Part shown: positions 9,223-20,600 of the stretch, piece after piece
How positions within the stretch are numbered: the first letter of the stretch is position 1
How the letters are laid out: each line of letters starts with the position of its first letter
Source of the DNA: Gemmatimonadota bacterium
Lineage (GTDB): Bacteria; Latescibacterota; UBA2968; UBA8231
DNA: 64,000 bases
Assembly: GCA_018672475.1 (NCBI GenBank)
Contig: JABHFS010000148.1
Coordinates: 1 to 64,000 of the forward strand
Direction of reading: 5' to 3'
Program-made: the position numbers and the translations under genes
Notes under the pieces: generated by a model
Told to the model about the DNA's origin: nothing
Databases searched by the model: none
What the model saw: only the letters and a program-made list of their open reading frames with translations

Positions 9223-10505
9223 GCGAAGAGCAGCAAAGCATATCACAGATCCTACGCGCCGCGCGCGAACAACGCGGACTCGACACCGACACGGTATATC
9301 GCCAAACCGGCATCAGCCTGCCCGTCCTGCAAGGGATGGAAAACGACCACTTAGATATCATCGAGCCGGTCTTTGCCCGCATGGCCTTACAGGCCTACGC
9401 CGAATACCTAGATATAGACGCCAAACCGCTCATCGACCGCTTCAACCAAGAACATGGCCCAGCCATTTCTCCTACCCCGGTTGCCGTGCAGCCAGTGAGT
9501 ACGGCGACCACCGGCCCCCAACTGCCCTTGCCGCCGATTAGCACTACCCTGCGCACCATCGGATTAGGCGTCGGCGCACTTTTGTTACTCGTGTTGGCCA
9601 TTTCGTTCTTCGGCGGCTCTGACAAGCCCAAAGCGGCGCAAGCCCCACCACCGGAACCGACACCCGTCGTAAAATCATCGCCGGTACAGGAGCAAAGAAA
9701 AGAGCCCACAACCGAAATGGCTCGCATAGCCACCCCACTTCCAACAGCGGTTAGCGAAGCACCGCGAACCGTCGAGCAACGCGATCTCACATCAACGGAA
9801 AATTCCGCGCAACAAACTCCGCAGCAGCAAGCACCAACACCCCAGCAAAACACACAAGCGGCGGTGCAAGAAACGCCTCTGGCGAATACCATCGACCCTG
9901 CGATCGAACCGATGCCCCTGGTCTCTGCTGCTATAGCTAATTCCAGAGTCGGTATCGCGGATCGTGAAACCGATACAAACACTGATCCTACCACTAATAC
10001 AAACTCCAACGCACAAGCCCGACTCGTCGCCCCGGCTGCCACTGCAACCCCGGCGCAACCGACCGAAGGCATAGATCTCAGTGGGAGTGCGCCAAGCACT
10101 AGCCCGCCCATCAGCACCACCACAAACAGTGCGCTACCCATCGGCCTGGATCGCGCTTCTCAAGAACCATCTTCAGTCGCCCCGTTATCGCCGTCCTCCG
10201 GTCTGGTACTCGAAGTCGAGGCCGTAGACTCTACATGGATATATATCCGCTGGGACGACAAAGGCAATTTCAGAGGCATCGTCCCGCGCGGCGAGCGCCG
10301 ACGCTTTGAAGCCGACGACCACTTTCTCGTGCTCTCCGGGCGGGCGCACGGTCTGCGCTACAGGTTTAATGACAAACTATTGGGCAATGGCCAACTCGGC
10401 GAAGCCACTAAAGTGCTGCGCTTCCGCGCCAATAGCGACGGCATCGAATTCCTCGGACGCAATTTCGCACCCCTCACGAGCGATGCCGCTACCGAACAGC
10501 CATGA
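9219..10505 (+). CDS. rodZ: RodZ-like protein (HTH + TM + C-terminal DUF4115-like domain)
   Basis: SISQILRAAREQRGLDTDTVYRQTGISLPVLQGMEND HTH, TM LGVGALLLLVLAISFF, C-terminal VDSTWIYIRWDDKGNFRGIVPRGERRRFEADDHFLVLSGRAHGLRYRFNDKLL. Confidence 0.8.
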   Translation: MSEEQQSISQILRAAREQRGLDTDTVYRQTGISLPVLQGMENDHLDIIEPVFARMALQAYAEYLDIDAKPLIDRFNQEHGPAISPTPVAVQPVSTATTGPQLPLPPISTTLRTIGLGVGALLLLVLAISFFGGSDKPKAAQAPPPEPTPVVKSSPVQEQRKEPTTEMARIATPLPTAVSEAPRTVEQRDLTSTENSAQQTPQQQAPTPQQNTQAAVQETPLANTIDPAIEPMPLVSAAIANSRVGIADRETDTNTDPTTNTNSNAQARLVAPAATATPAQPTEGIDLSGSAPSTSPPISTTTNSALPIGLDRASQEPSSVAPLSPSSGLVLEVEAVDSTWIYIRWDDKGNFRGIVPRGERRRFEADDHFLVLSGRAHGLRYRFNDKLLGNGQLGEATKVLRFRANSDGIEFLGRNFAPLTSDAATEQP

Positions 10506-12958
10506 CCCGCAACTATGTGGAGGTCGCCCTGCCGCCTCCTTTGGCGCGCGAGCTTACATACGGCGTCCCCGACGAACTCGCCGACGAAATGCAACCGGGC
10601 GCCCTGGTGTTGGTGCCGGTGGTCCAACGCCTGCTCACCGGTATCGTGCTCGGACCGGCCGATATCGGCGAACTCTCTCCCGGCAAAATTCGCAATATCG
10701 TGCAAATCCTCGACACCTCGCTACTCAGCCCCGAGGTCGTCGAAGTCTGCCGCTGGATGGCCGGCTATTATATCGCCCCGCTCGGTAGCGCACTGATGGC
10801 GGCCTTGCCGCCCGGTGTCAAGCTCAGCTCCAATCGCTTGGTGCAATTGCGCGATACGCCGCCCGAGCAAGACCACAACGACGAACTCGCGGCAAAAATC
10901 CTCGACGAACTCACGGTGAACGGTCCGCTCAAGGTCAGCACCCTCAAACGAAGGCTCGGCAGCAAGGGCCTGGAAAAAAGCCTGCGCACCCTGCGCCGCA
11001 CCGGCCACGTTGAAATCGCCCCGGTGCTCGATGACAAGCGCACCAGAGTCCTGAACGAGCGCTGTTATCGTTTACCCGACGAGCAAGCCGCCCGCACCGC
11101 CATTGCCGAAATCGAAAAACGCGCGCCACGCCAGGCCTCCTGCCTGCACCACCTGCTCGCGCACCCCGCTAGCACCCGCCGCGACCTGATCGCCGCCGGT
11201 TTTTCCGCTGCGGTACTGAAGGGACTCGAACAACGCGAACTCATCGAAGGTTTCGACGAAGAAGTCGTGCGCGACCCACTTGCCCATATCGAAAGCGCTG
11301 CCCCCCCCGATCTAACGCCGACCTCTGACCAACAGCAGATCCTCGACCCGCTTTCGGCCGCCCTCGACAAAAACTCCTTCTACCCGGCTTTATTGCACGG
11401 CGTCACCGGCTCGGGCAAGACCCTGGTGTATATCCGTCTCGTCGCGCAGGCTTTGGCAAGCGGTCGCGGCTCGATTATCCTCGTGCCCGAAATTGCCCTC
11501 GCCTGGCAGATGGTTCGGCGCTTCAAGGAACACTTCGGCAAACAGGTCGCCGTCCTGCACAGCCAGCTCTCGGCCGGAGAGCGCTACGACACCTGGCGCC
11601 GCCTGCGCCGCGGCGAACAACGCGTGGTCATCGGAGCCCGTTCGGCAATACTCGCACCCGTCGACAATCTAGGCCTGATCGTCGTCGACGAGGAGCACGA
11701 CACCTCCTACAAACAAGAAGACCTCGACAGCAGCCATCCGCTCAGTTATAGCGCCCGCGACCTGGCCCTGATCCGCGGCCAACGCTCCAAAGCCGTGGTC
11801 CTGCTCGGCTCGGCGACCCCCAGCCTCGAATCCTATTGGAACGCCACTACCGGCAAATACCATCTACACGCCTTGCCGCGCCGCGTCGACGACCGCCCGC
11901 TGCCCGAGGTAACGGTGGTCGACATGAAACTCGAGCCCTTCCAAAAAAAGCAGCGCGCCATTTTCTCGCGCGAATTGCGGCTCAAGATGCAGGAGCGCCT
12001 AGAGCGGGGTGAGAAAATCGTCCTGCTGCAAAATCGCCGTGGTTTTTCGCCCTTTATCACCTGTGTCTCCTGCGGCGAGTCGGTCCAGTGCAAGAGCTGC
12101 CGCGTCACCCTGACCTACCACCGCAGCGAAACCGCACCCGAAACCCGCTGTCACTACTGCGACTTCCAGTCCCCGCCACCGCCCTTTTGCCCGACCTGCA
12201 ATAGCGCCGAGCTGCGCTTCGACGGCATCGGCACACAAAAGGTCGAAAGCGCCCTGCTCGAACAGTTCCCCGGCATCCGCGTCATCCGCATGGATGTCGA
12301 TACCACCGGCTGGAAAGGCGCGCACGACGCGTTGGTCGAACGCTTCCGCCACGGCGAAGCCGACGTGCTGCTCGGTACCCAGATGGTGGCCAAAGGCCTG
12401 GACTTCCCCGAAGTCACGCTCGTCGGCGTCATTTCCGCCGATACCGGCATGCACATGCCCGACTTCCGCGCCGCCGAACGCACCTTCCAGCTCTTGACCC
12501 AGGTCGCCGGCCGTTCTGGTCGTGGACAGACCGCCGGCGAAGTGGTCATCCAGACCTTATTGCCCGATGACCAGGCGCTGCGTTCGGCCTCGCGCCAAGA
12601 TTACGCGGCGTTTTCCGAGCGCGAACTCGAAGAGCGCCGCCAATCCGGCTTTCCGCCCTTTGGCCGCTTGATGATCTTCCGCTGGCGCGGCATAGACGAA
12701 GACGAAGTCACCAAGGCCGCGCAACAGGGCGTCGCCGCCCTGCGCCGGGGGTTGGACCAACACGCACTACTGCTCGGCCCCGGCCCCGCGCCATTAGCCC
12801 GCCTGCGCGGCCACTTCCGCTGGCAGGCACTATTGCGCGGCGAATCGGTCCGCCACCTGCACCAGCTAGTCGCCGGCGCGCTGCCGACCATGCGCGAAAC
12901 GGCCAAAAACCACGCGACCACTTTTGCCATCAACGTCGACCCCCTGACCATGATGTAG
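10502..12958 (+). CDS. priA: primosomal replication protein N' (PriA helicase)
   Basis: LLHGVTGSGKTLVYIRL, VDEEHDTSYKQED, CVSCGESVQCKSCRVTLTYH...CHYCDFQSPPPPFCPTCNS zinc-binding region, LLGTQMVAKGLDFPEVTLVGV. Confidence 0.97.
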   Translation: MTRNYVEVALPPPLARELTYGVPDELADEMQPGALVLVPVVQRLLTGIVLGPADIGELSPGKIRNIVQILDTSLLSPEVVEVCRWMAGYYIAPLGSALMAALPPGVKLSSNRLVQLRDTPPEQDHNDELAAKILDELTVNGPLKVSTLKRRLGSKGLEKSLRTLRRTGHVEIAPVLDDKRTRVLNERCYRLPDEQAARTAIAEIEKRAPRQASCLHHLLAHPASTRRDLIAAGFSAAVLKGLEQRELIEGFDEEVVRDPLAHIESAAPPDLTPTSDQQQILDPLSAALDKNSFYPALLHGVTGSGKTLVYIRLVAQALASGRGSIILVPEIALAWQMVRRFKEHFGKQVAVLHSQLSAGERYDTWRRLRRGEQRVVIGARSAILAPVDNLGLIVVDEEHDTSYKQEDLDSSHPLSYSARDLALIRGQRSKAVVLLGSATPSLESYWNATTGKYHLHALPRRVDDRPLPEVTVVDMKLEPFQKKQRAIFSRELRLKMQERLERGEKIVLLQNRRGFSPFITCVSCGESVQCKSCRVTLTYHRSETAPETRCHYCDFQSPPPPFCPTCNSAELRFDGIGTQKVESALLEQFPGIRVIRMDVDTTGWKGAHDALVERFRHGEADVLLGTQMVAKGLDFPEVTLVGVISADTGMHMPDFRAAERTFQLLTQVAGRSGRGQTAGEVVIQTLLPDDQALRSASRQDYAAFSERELEERRQSGFPPFGRLMIFRWRGIDEDEVTKAAQQGVAALRRGLDQHALLLGPGPAPLARLRGHFRWQALLRGESVRHLHQLVAGALPTMRETAKNHATTFAINVDPLTMM

Positions 12959-12973
12959 GAGACCTAAAGACCT

Positions 12974-15190
12974 ATGTTTCTGCTCAGATTCGTTCCACTC
13001 CTGTTATTAGCCCTGCCCGCCGGCGCGCAACTCTCCGGTGCCGAATGGCAAGCCTTTACCAGTATGCGCAGCGTCAACCGCCTACTGGTCCTCGGAAACA
13101 CGGTATGGTGTACTACCAACGGCGGCGTCCTGCGCTACGACCTGGAGACACAGACCTATGACCGTTTCACCCGCCTCGATGGTCTGCCCGGCAACCGCAT
13201 ATCCAGCATCGCCGCCGACCGCAATGGCCATATCTGGTTTGGCACCCTCTTTCAGGGGTTGAGCCGCTACCGCCCCGAGGAAAACCGCTTCGACCCGCCC
13301 TTCTTCGACTTCTTGAGTCTCGGCATCAACGCACTCGAAACCCATGAGGACCGCATCTACGTCGGCAGCGAACGCGGCGTCAGCGCCTTCCTCACCGACA
13401 AGGAGGAGGTCAAGGAGACCTACCGCCAACTCGGACGCATGCCCAAAGACAGCGAGGTAAAAGCGATCAAAGTTTATGCCGGCCATCTGTGGGTCGGCAC
13501 CGTCAACGGACTCGCCTGGGCTAATTTGGAGCAACCCAACCTCCAGGACCCCGACAGTTGGCGAACTTCGACGCTATTGGGCCGCGTCCACGACATCCTG
13601 GTCCACAACGACACGCTCTTTATCGCCTCGGCGCGCAGCGTCTGGCATATGCTGCCGGAATTCAACCGCCCCGAACAGGATTACTCGGGCGTCGATATTA
13701 TCTCGTTGGGTCTCTTGTCCGGTAACCTCACCGCCGGGACCAGGGACGGCCGCATCTTTCACCGCGACAGGGCCCTCGGTTGGCGGCGGATCACCGCCAG
13801 CAGCATCAGCAACGCCGCCGACCTTTCGGACAGCGAGGGCCCGATGTGGGTCGCCAGTTCCAGCGGCTTACGCGTTATGGGCGCCGACCCACCGCCGCCA
13901 CCGCGTGAACCGGCCGGCAATTTCTTTTTCGATATCACCAAAGCCGCCGACGGCCATATCTGGGTGGCCTCGGTACCCAAGGACAACCTGGACGCCTATG
14001 GGGCCTACGAGTACGATGGCGAAGGTTGGGACACCCATAACCTCGCCACCAACCTATCCAACGAGACGGTCACCTCCGTCGAAACAGATGCGAACGGCTT
14101 GCTGTGGGTCGGCAATTGGGGCCGGGGCGTCGATGTGCGCGACTCCACGGGCACCTGGCGTCGTCTCAACGCCGGTAACTCCGCGCTCAAAGGCATCGAC
14201 GGCGGCTCTTTTGTCGCCGTCAGTGATATCGACCGCGATGACGAAGGGCTGATGTGGATCGGTACTGTGCTGGTCGGCTTGGTCGTCATGGACGGTTGGC
14301 GACCACAACAATCCATGCTCTACGACCAAGAGACGATCAAGGCGCCGCGCGATATCAGCAAAATAGACATCGGCCCCGACCGCCTGAAGTGGATCGCCAC
14401 ACCCCGCGACGGCTTTATCCTCTTCGATGACGGCGACACGCCCTTCAAACTCGGCGACGAATCAGGCGTCATCTTCAACACCCTCACCCAGCCCGATCTG
14501 AGCAGCGACCGCGTCAGTGATATCCTCGCCGACCGCTCCGGCCGCATCTGGATCGCCACCGACAGCGGGCTCAACGCCATGCGCGGGACCTACACCCGCG
14601 AGGACGAGCATTTTGCCGTGGAAAGCTGGACGGTCTACAATACCCTCAACGGCCTGCCGACCGGCGTGACTACAGCCCTCGCCGAAGACGACCGCGGCAA
14701 TATCTGGGTCGGTACCGAGGACGGTATAGCGCGCATCGGCACGTCGGGGGTGGTCGAATTCGTCCTCAACACCTCCAATAGTGGCCTGGTTGACAACCGC
14801 ATCAACTCGCTTTTCTTTGACGCGGAAGAAGGCGAGTTGTGGATCGGCACTCTCGACGGCATGAGCCGCCTACAGATCGGCGGCAAAGCAGGGGCCACCG
14901 CGCTAAAAACCCAGACCTACCCCAACCCCTTCCTGATCGGCCAGTTCGGCGCGACCATGACTTTCACGGATCTGCCCTTGGGCGCCACAGTACAAATCTT
15001 CACCGCCGCCGGTCAACTGGTCCACCGCATCGAGGGCATACCCGGCCAAGGCACAGTGACTTGGGACGGCTTGAACGGCGCCGAAGGCACGGACAGGGGC
15101 CTCGTCGGCTCGGGCATTTATTTCTTCTTTGCCCAGGACGAAGCCGGCAACTCGGCCAAGGGGAAATTCGCCGTGATCAACAACCGCTAG
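12974..15190 (+). CDS. exported two-component-regulator-propeller-type beta-propeller protein with FlgD/T9SS-like C-terminal domain
   Basis: Signal peptide (LLALPAGAQ); repeated DRNGHIWFGT / DRSGRIWIAT / DRGNIWVGTEDGIARI units; C-terminal PNPFLIGQFGATMTFTDLPLGATVQIFTAAGQLVHRI...TWDGLNG..GSGIYFFFA. Confidence 0.85.
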   Translation: MFLLRFVPLLLLALPAGAQLSGAEWQAFTSMRSVNRLLVLGNTVWCTTNGGVLRYDLETQTYDRFTRLDGLPGNRISSIAADRNGHIWFGTLFQGLSRYRPEENRFDPPFFDFLSLGINALETHEDRIYVGSERGVSAFLTDKEEVKETYRQLGRMPKDSEVKAIKVYAGHLWVGTVNGLAWANLEQPNLQDPDSWRTSTLLGRVHDILVHNDTLFIASARSVWHMLPEFNRPEQDYSGVDIISLGLLSGNLTAGTRDGRIFHRDRALGWRRITASSISNAADLSDSEGPMWVASSSGLRVMGADPPPPPREPAGNFFFDITKAADGHIWVASVPKDNLDAYGAYEYDGEGWDTHNLATNLSNETVTSVETDANGLLWVGNWGRGVDVRDSTGTWRRLNAGNSALKGIDGGSFVAVSDIDRDDEGLMWIGTVLVGLVVMDGWRPQQSMLYDQETIKAPRDISKIDIGPDRLKWIATPRDGFILFDDGDTPFKLGDESGVIFNTLTQPDLSSDRVSDILADRSGRIWIATDSGLNAMRGTYTREDEHFAVESWTVYNTLNGLPTGVTTALAEDDRGNIWVGTEDGIARIGTSGVVEFVLNTSNSGLVDNRINSLFFDAEEGELWIGTLDGMSRLQIGGKAGATALKTQTYPNPFLIGQFGATMTFTDLPLGATVQIFTAAGQLVHRIEGIPGQGTVTWDGLNGAEGTDRGLVGSGIYFFFAQDEAGNSAKGKFAVINNR

Positions 15191-15194
15191 GCTC

Positions 15195-15869
15195 ATGCAC
15201 CGTATTATTCTTATCCTTCTCTGGCTCGTCGCTGGCCTCGCTCCAGCGACGAGCCAGGCGCAGTCCTCGACGCCCCCCCTGTTCACCATCGCCCGCCTGC
15301 AATACAATGGCGGCGGCGACTGGTATAGCGACCCCTCCTCACTACCCAACCTGCTGCGCTTCATCAAAGAAAACACCCAGATCGACGCCGCCGAAGAAGA
15401 AGCACAGGTCGCGATCATGGACGAGGAGCTTTTTTCCTTCCCTTATATCTATATGACGGGACACGGAAACATTGACTTCAGCGCCGAAGAAGTGACCCGG
15501 CTCAGGCACTATCTCGAAAGCGGCGGTTTTTTACACGCCGACGACAACTACGGCATGGACAAATCCTTCCGCCGCGAAATGCACAAGGTCTTCCGCAAGG
15601 CCGCATGGGTCGAACTTCCGGCGGAGCACCCGCTTTTCCACTGTCATTTTGAATTGGCCGAAGGCCTGCCCAAAGTCCACGAGCACGACGGCAAAAGACC
15701 GCAAGCGCTCGGCCTTTTCATCGAAGAACGATTAGCCGTACTCTATACTTATGAGGCGGATTTGGGCGATGGCTGGGAAGACCCACACGTGCACAACGAC
15801 CCGGAGGGCAAGCGATTGAACGCGCTTAAAATGGGCGCCAATATCGCGGTATGGGCACTGAGCCATTGA
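15195..15869 (+). CDS. DUF4159-like exported protein
   Basis: FTIARLQYNGGGDWYSDPSSLPNLLRFI, YIYMTGHGNIDFSAEEVTRLRHYLESGGFLHADDNYGMDKSFRREM, NALKMGANIAVWAL. Confidence 0.8.
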   Translation: MHRIILILLWLVAGLAPATSQAQSSTPPLFTIARLQYNGGGDWYSDPSSLPNLLRFIKENTQIDAAEEEAQVAIMDEELFSFPYIYMTGHGNIDFSAEEVTRLRHYLESGGFLHADDNYGMDKSFRREMHKVFRKAAWVELPAEHPLFHCHFELAEGLPKVHEHDGKRPQALGLFIEERLAVLYTYEADLGDGWEDPHVHNDPEGKRLNALKMGANIAVWALSH

Positions 15870-15956
15870 GCGCAGTGGAGCGCGACGAAAAACACCAGCA
15901 ATACAAACGCCTACAATTCCCGTAGACTGCTGCCCTTCGATATCCGCGCAAACCCT

Positions 15957-17663
15957 TTATTGTTCCTGTTCAACCAATACATAGCGGTCCAAAGGCAAAT
16001 CGCTGACTCGCTGTAGCGCGCCACCGGGCCAATAGACGTGCAGCGAGTCAGCCGAACCCGCCGCCAAACCGAAGTGCAGACGCCGATCGCCGCTGCCGAG
16101 AAAACTCTCGCCGCAAAGCACGTCCCGCCTTTGCCGCCGCCCTTCGCTCCACACAAAAACCCTGGCCCCGACCCCCTCGCGATTCTGCGTATGGCCGCGC
16201 AGATGCACACCGAGCCAGTGGTGTCCGGTCTCGGTGTTGTTGTACAGCAACGAGGGGCGGCCGTTGAGATTGGTGACAAACAGATCCAAACGACCATCAT
16301 CGTCGAAGTCCCCAGCTACCGCCCCGCGGCTGACCCCTGCCGCCATTTCCGGTCCCACTACCGGATCGACCAGATTAAACCGCCCCCCGTCATTGGCAAA
16401 AAGATGATTCTTTTGGGGGTAGGTCGCGCTACCGTCGGGGCTCTCGATCTGGGGGTAAACATGGCCGTTGGCGACAAAAAGATCCTGGTCGGCGTCGTTG
16501 TCGTAATCGAGGAAAACCGCTCCGAATCCCACATAGGGCAGGCTGACCCGTCCGAGACCGGCGGCAAAACTCATATCGGTAAAGGTGCCGCCCGCGTTCC
16601 GATAAAGCGTATTGTAATCGTCCTCGAAATTGGTGACGAACAAATCGCCGTCGCCATCGCCGTCGTAATCACCCCACGCGACGCCCATGCCCGCTTGCGC
16701 CAGCCCCATTTCATTGAAAGCAGCATTCGCCCGCAGCCCGACCTCGACGAAGGTACCATCCCCCGTATTGCGATAGAGGAAATTGGGCGTCGAATCGTTG
16801 GCGATATAGAGATCCTGGTCGCCGTCGTCGTCGAGATCAACGAAGAGCACCCCGAAGCCATAACCTGGTTCGTGCCGGCCAATGCCGCTCGCCCCCGTCA
16901 TATCCACAAAAGTCCCGTCGCCCTCGTTGCGGTACAATACGTCAGGAGAGGCCGGTAAACTCAACGGACCGACAAAAACATCCCGGCCCTTCCACTGGGT
17001 CCCCAAAGGCCGAATTTCGTCCACGGAGAATTCGACATAATTCGCTACATACAAGTCCAGATCCCCGTCGAGATCGGCATCGCCCATCGCAGCACCGGTG
17101 CTCCATAAGGGCATCGCGACCCCTGCCTGCTCAGTCTGGTCGGCGAATCGGCCCCGCCCGTCATTGCGATAGAGGATATTATCCCGCAGACAGGTGATAT
17201 ACAGATCCTGGTCGCCGTCGTTGTCGTAGTCGGCGCTCAGCGCCCCCATGCCCCAGCCATGGCCCTCCACGCCGGCCGCCGCGGCGATATCGACAAAACC
17301 AACCTCTCCGTCGTTGCGATAGAGCGCGTTGCCTCCGCCGAGACCCGGAGTCGCCAATGGCGCGCCGTTGACCCAATAGATATCGAGGTCTCCATCGCCC
17401 TCGGCGTCCAACAACGCCGCACCACCGCCTTTAGCTTCGACGATATAACGCTTTTCGGGACCGCCGCCGGTGTGGATACGCGTCAAGTTCAAGGCAGCCG
17501 CCTTATCCACGAAGGGTGTCTCGACAACTGCCGCCGAAACAAGATGCTCCGCAGGCCCTGGAGACGAATCCTCTACCCCAGATTGCGAACAAGCCACCGT
17601 CACCAACGACAAAAGAGCCCAGTAGATCGGATTAGCCGAGTTAGATCTCACCACCGTTTTCAT
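15957..17663 (-). CDS. CRTAC1-like FG-GAP/VCBS repeat protein with ASPIC/UnbV-like C-terminus (paralog 1)
   Basis: Repeated DYDNDGDQDLY motifs, YIVEAKGGGAALLDAEGDGDLDIYWVNG, C-terminal REGVGARVFVW...SFLGSGDRRLHFGLAAGSADSLHVYWPGGALQRV; N-terminal export signal. Confidence 0.9.
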   Translation of the reverse strand: MKTVVRSNSANPIYWALLSLVTVACSQSGVEDSSPGPAEHLVSAAVVETPFVDKAAALNLTRIHTGGGPEKRYIVEAKGGGAALLDAEGDGDLDIYWVNGAPLATPGLGGGNALYRNDGEVGFVDIAAAAGVEGHGWGMGALSADYDNDGDQDLYITCLRDNILYRNDGRGRFADQTEQAGVAMPLWSTGAAMGDADLDGDLDLYVANYVEFSVDEIRPLGTQWKGRDVFVGPLSLPASPDVLYRNEGDGTFVDMTGASGIGRHEPGYGFGVLFVDLDDDGDQDLYIANDSTPNFLYRNTGDGTFVEVGLRANAAFNEMGLAQAGMGVAWGDYDGDGDGDLFVTNFEDDYNTLYRNAGGTFTDMSFAAGLGRVSLPYVGFGAVFLDYDNDADQDLFVANGHVYPQIESPDGSATYPQKNHLFANDGGRFNLVDPVVGPEMAAGVSRGAVAGDFDDDGRLDLFVTNLNGRPSLLYNNTETGHHWLGVHLRGHTQNREGVGARVFVWSEGRRQRRDVLCGESFLGSGDRRLHFGLAAGSADSLHVYWPGGALQRVSDLPLDRYVLVEQEQ

Positions 17664-20600
17664 TTTTGCAATCCCGCCTCGTAAATTTTCAATTGCTCGA
17701 CCAACGGCTTTCTCAATTGTGGCGGCGTCAACTCGATCGCCTGCCGCTGACGAAGACTCGCTACAGATAACGCCCCCTCCCCAGCCTGGACCTGAGCCAC
17801 CTGCAACAGGGCCATCACCAGAATTTTGCGGGCCAGCGGCAGTGCCACCTGCCGCGCCGCAGCCCGCGCGAACGCCTGCCGCGCCTCATCAATGCGCCCG
17901 GCCCGCGCCAATCCCGTGACGAAGTTATTGCCGGCCCGCGCGTCATCCGGGTCCAGGTCAACCGCGCGACGAAAGTGATGCAACGCCTCTTGCGGACGAT
18001 GCTGTTCCGCCAGTATTACGCCAATATTTATATGCGCCTTGGCAAAGTTCGGCCGGAATTCCAGCGCATCTTCGAGCGCCCGCAACGCCTGCACCGCCTC
18101 CCCCTTGGCATAATACGCCATGCCCAAGCCATACCGGGCTTCCGCCAGATTCGGATCATCCACAAGCGCTTGCGCGAAGTGCCCCAGCGCCGCCTCGACT
18201 TCCCCTTGACGCAATAGCACATTGGCCAAATTGGTCCGCGTTTCGGCGACCGGGTCCAAGGCCAACGAACGAGAGAACGCCTGTTCCGCCGCCGCCAGGC
18301 GCCCAGCTTCGGCCAGCGCCAACCCCAGTTTGGCATGGGAGGCCGAACGTTGGGGATTCGCCTCGACGGCCTGGCGGTAGTGATCGATCTGCTGCTGTAG
18401 CGGCTGCAGAATTTCAAAGCGCTGCAGCGCCTGCTGCGCAGCCATCTCCCGCCCCAAGCGCTTGTGCATCCTAGCCAAGTGCAAATGTGGCATTGGTTCG
18501 TCGGGCGCCAACTCGCGCGCACGTTCAAAAGCCGCGATCGCCGCGGTGTCGGCGCCGAGGCGGTTGTGGGCTAAACCGAGCCGAAAAAGCGTCTGCCAAT
18601 CCTCGGGCACCAATACCCGAACACTTTCCAACACCGTCACGGCCTTGTCGGGCTCGTTGAGCTGGAGATAAATGACCCCCAGCAGCTGCATCACCTCGAT
18701 CCCGGAGGCATCCTGCACCACGGCCCGCTCTAGGACTTCGACCGCTTCCGCATAACGCCCTAATCCCGAATAGAGCACGACCCCGGCGATATAATGCAAT
18801 TGCGTCTCGCGCGGATAACGCGCCAACACCGGCCGCAACAAAGCCAGCGTCTCCCGATAGCGCCCCTGTGCGTAAAGCGCGCTAGCTCGCTCGTAATACA
18901 TCGACGGCGTCCAACCTGGCTTGGGCTCTACGGCCGGTATTCGCACCGCCGGATTTTGCAAAACTGGCTCAGGCACCGACGGCACCACTGATACGGGATT
19001 GTTATAATCGGCAACGACCGCTCCGCTACCTTCCCTCATGAGCAAATAGCGCCCGACTTGTGGCCGCTCCACCACCTCGATCCGCCCCGACGGCCAACGA
19101 ACTTCGATCTTTTCTACCGTAGTCGCGTCGCCCAAGCCAAAAAGCACCCTACCGTCGCTCGACGACAAATAACCATAGCCGCGCTTGGCCCGGCGCCGTA
19201 ATTCCCGATCACCAACCCAGAGCCTCACCACAGCGCCCATCGCGTCGCGCCCTTGCGCGCCGACCAGGTCCAACCCCAGCCAATGGTTGCGATTACCGCC
19301 GTCGTTGCGCAATAAGCTCGGACGGTCGTTGAGGTTATTGACGACGATATCGAGGTCGCCGTCGTTGTCGTAATCGCCAAAGGCGGCGCCCCGGCTCACC
19401 CGCTCAGCTTCCAACCCTGCGATCGCCGCCGGAGCAAATACACCCGCCCTGTTCCAATAGAGCTGATTGCGCTGCCGATAACTGAGCCCCAATGGATGGG
19501 TTTCTAGCTGCGGGTAGAGATGCCCATTGGCCACGAAGATATCGAGCCAGCCATCCAGGTTGAAATCCGCCAGCGCCGTACTCCACCCGAGCAAAGGCCG
19601 CGCCGCACCGCCCAAACCTGCGGTATGTGTCGCGTCGGCAAAAGAGCCATGGCCCTGGTTCCGGTATAACGTATTAACGTCGTCGGAAAAATTGGTGACG
19701 AAGATATCCTCATCGCCGTCGTTGTCGTAATCACCCGCATCGACCCCCATCCCAGCCTGGACCCGCCCCTCTTCGCTATAGGCCACCCCGGCGAAAGCAC
19801 CGACCTCACTCAAGTGCCAGTCGCCGTCGTTGCGATACAACTGGTTCGGCGTTGAGTCGTTGGCGATATAGAGATCGGCATCGCCGTCCTGGTCGTAGTC
19901 TGTAAAAAGCACCCCGAGCCCCAAATAAGCCGTCCGGTCGATCCCGGTCGCCGCGCTCATATCGATAAAACCTCCGTGCTGCCCATTGGCCCGTGCCGCC
20001 CCTGCGTTGCGATATAGCACATCAGCCTGACCATCGAGACCGTGCGGGCCGCAAAAAACGGTCAATCCCTTCCAGCCGCTGCACAACTCGCCGCCGCTGG
20101 GCGGATCATCGAGGTCGAAAGCCACGTAATTGGCCACGTAGAGGTCCTGCCAACCGTCCGCGTCCACATCACCGAATGCCGCACTGGCCCCCCAACGACG
20201 ATCCTCTACGCCCATGACCACCGGTGAAAATGTGCCATCGCTCTCGTTGCGGTAGAGCGCGTTCGGCCCCCAATGGGTGACATAGAGATCCAGATCGCCG
20301 TCGTTGTCGTAGTCGGCGACCGCCGCGCCCATCCCCCAACCGACCCGCCGTAAACCCGCCTCTTCGGTCACCTCTGTGAATACCCGCTGCCCGGTGGCCG
20401 ACGGCAGATTACGCCATAAGCGATTGCCCGATTCCGGCGCATCCCGCAACCGGGTGCCGCTGATCGCAAAAAAGTCCAGCCAACCATCCGCATCAAAATC
20501 GAAGAACGCGGATCCCGAGCCCATCGCCTCCAGAATATAGCGTTGCTCTGGGCCGCCTGATATATGCACGAAGTCGAGTCCCGCTGCCTGGGTTACGTCG

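Noticed and set aside
16038-16958. 306-aa plus-strand ORF overlapping the CRTAC1 paralog
   Set aside because: Antisense shadow of repetitive GC-rich VCBS codons; the minus-strand frame has clear domain motifs.
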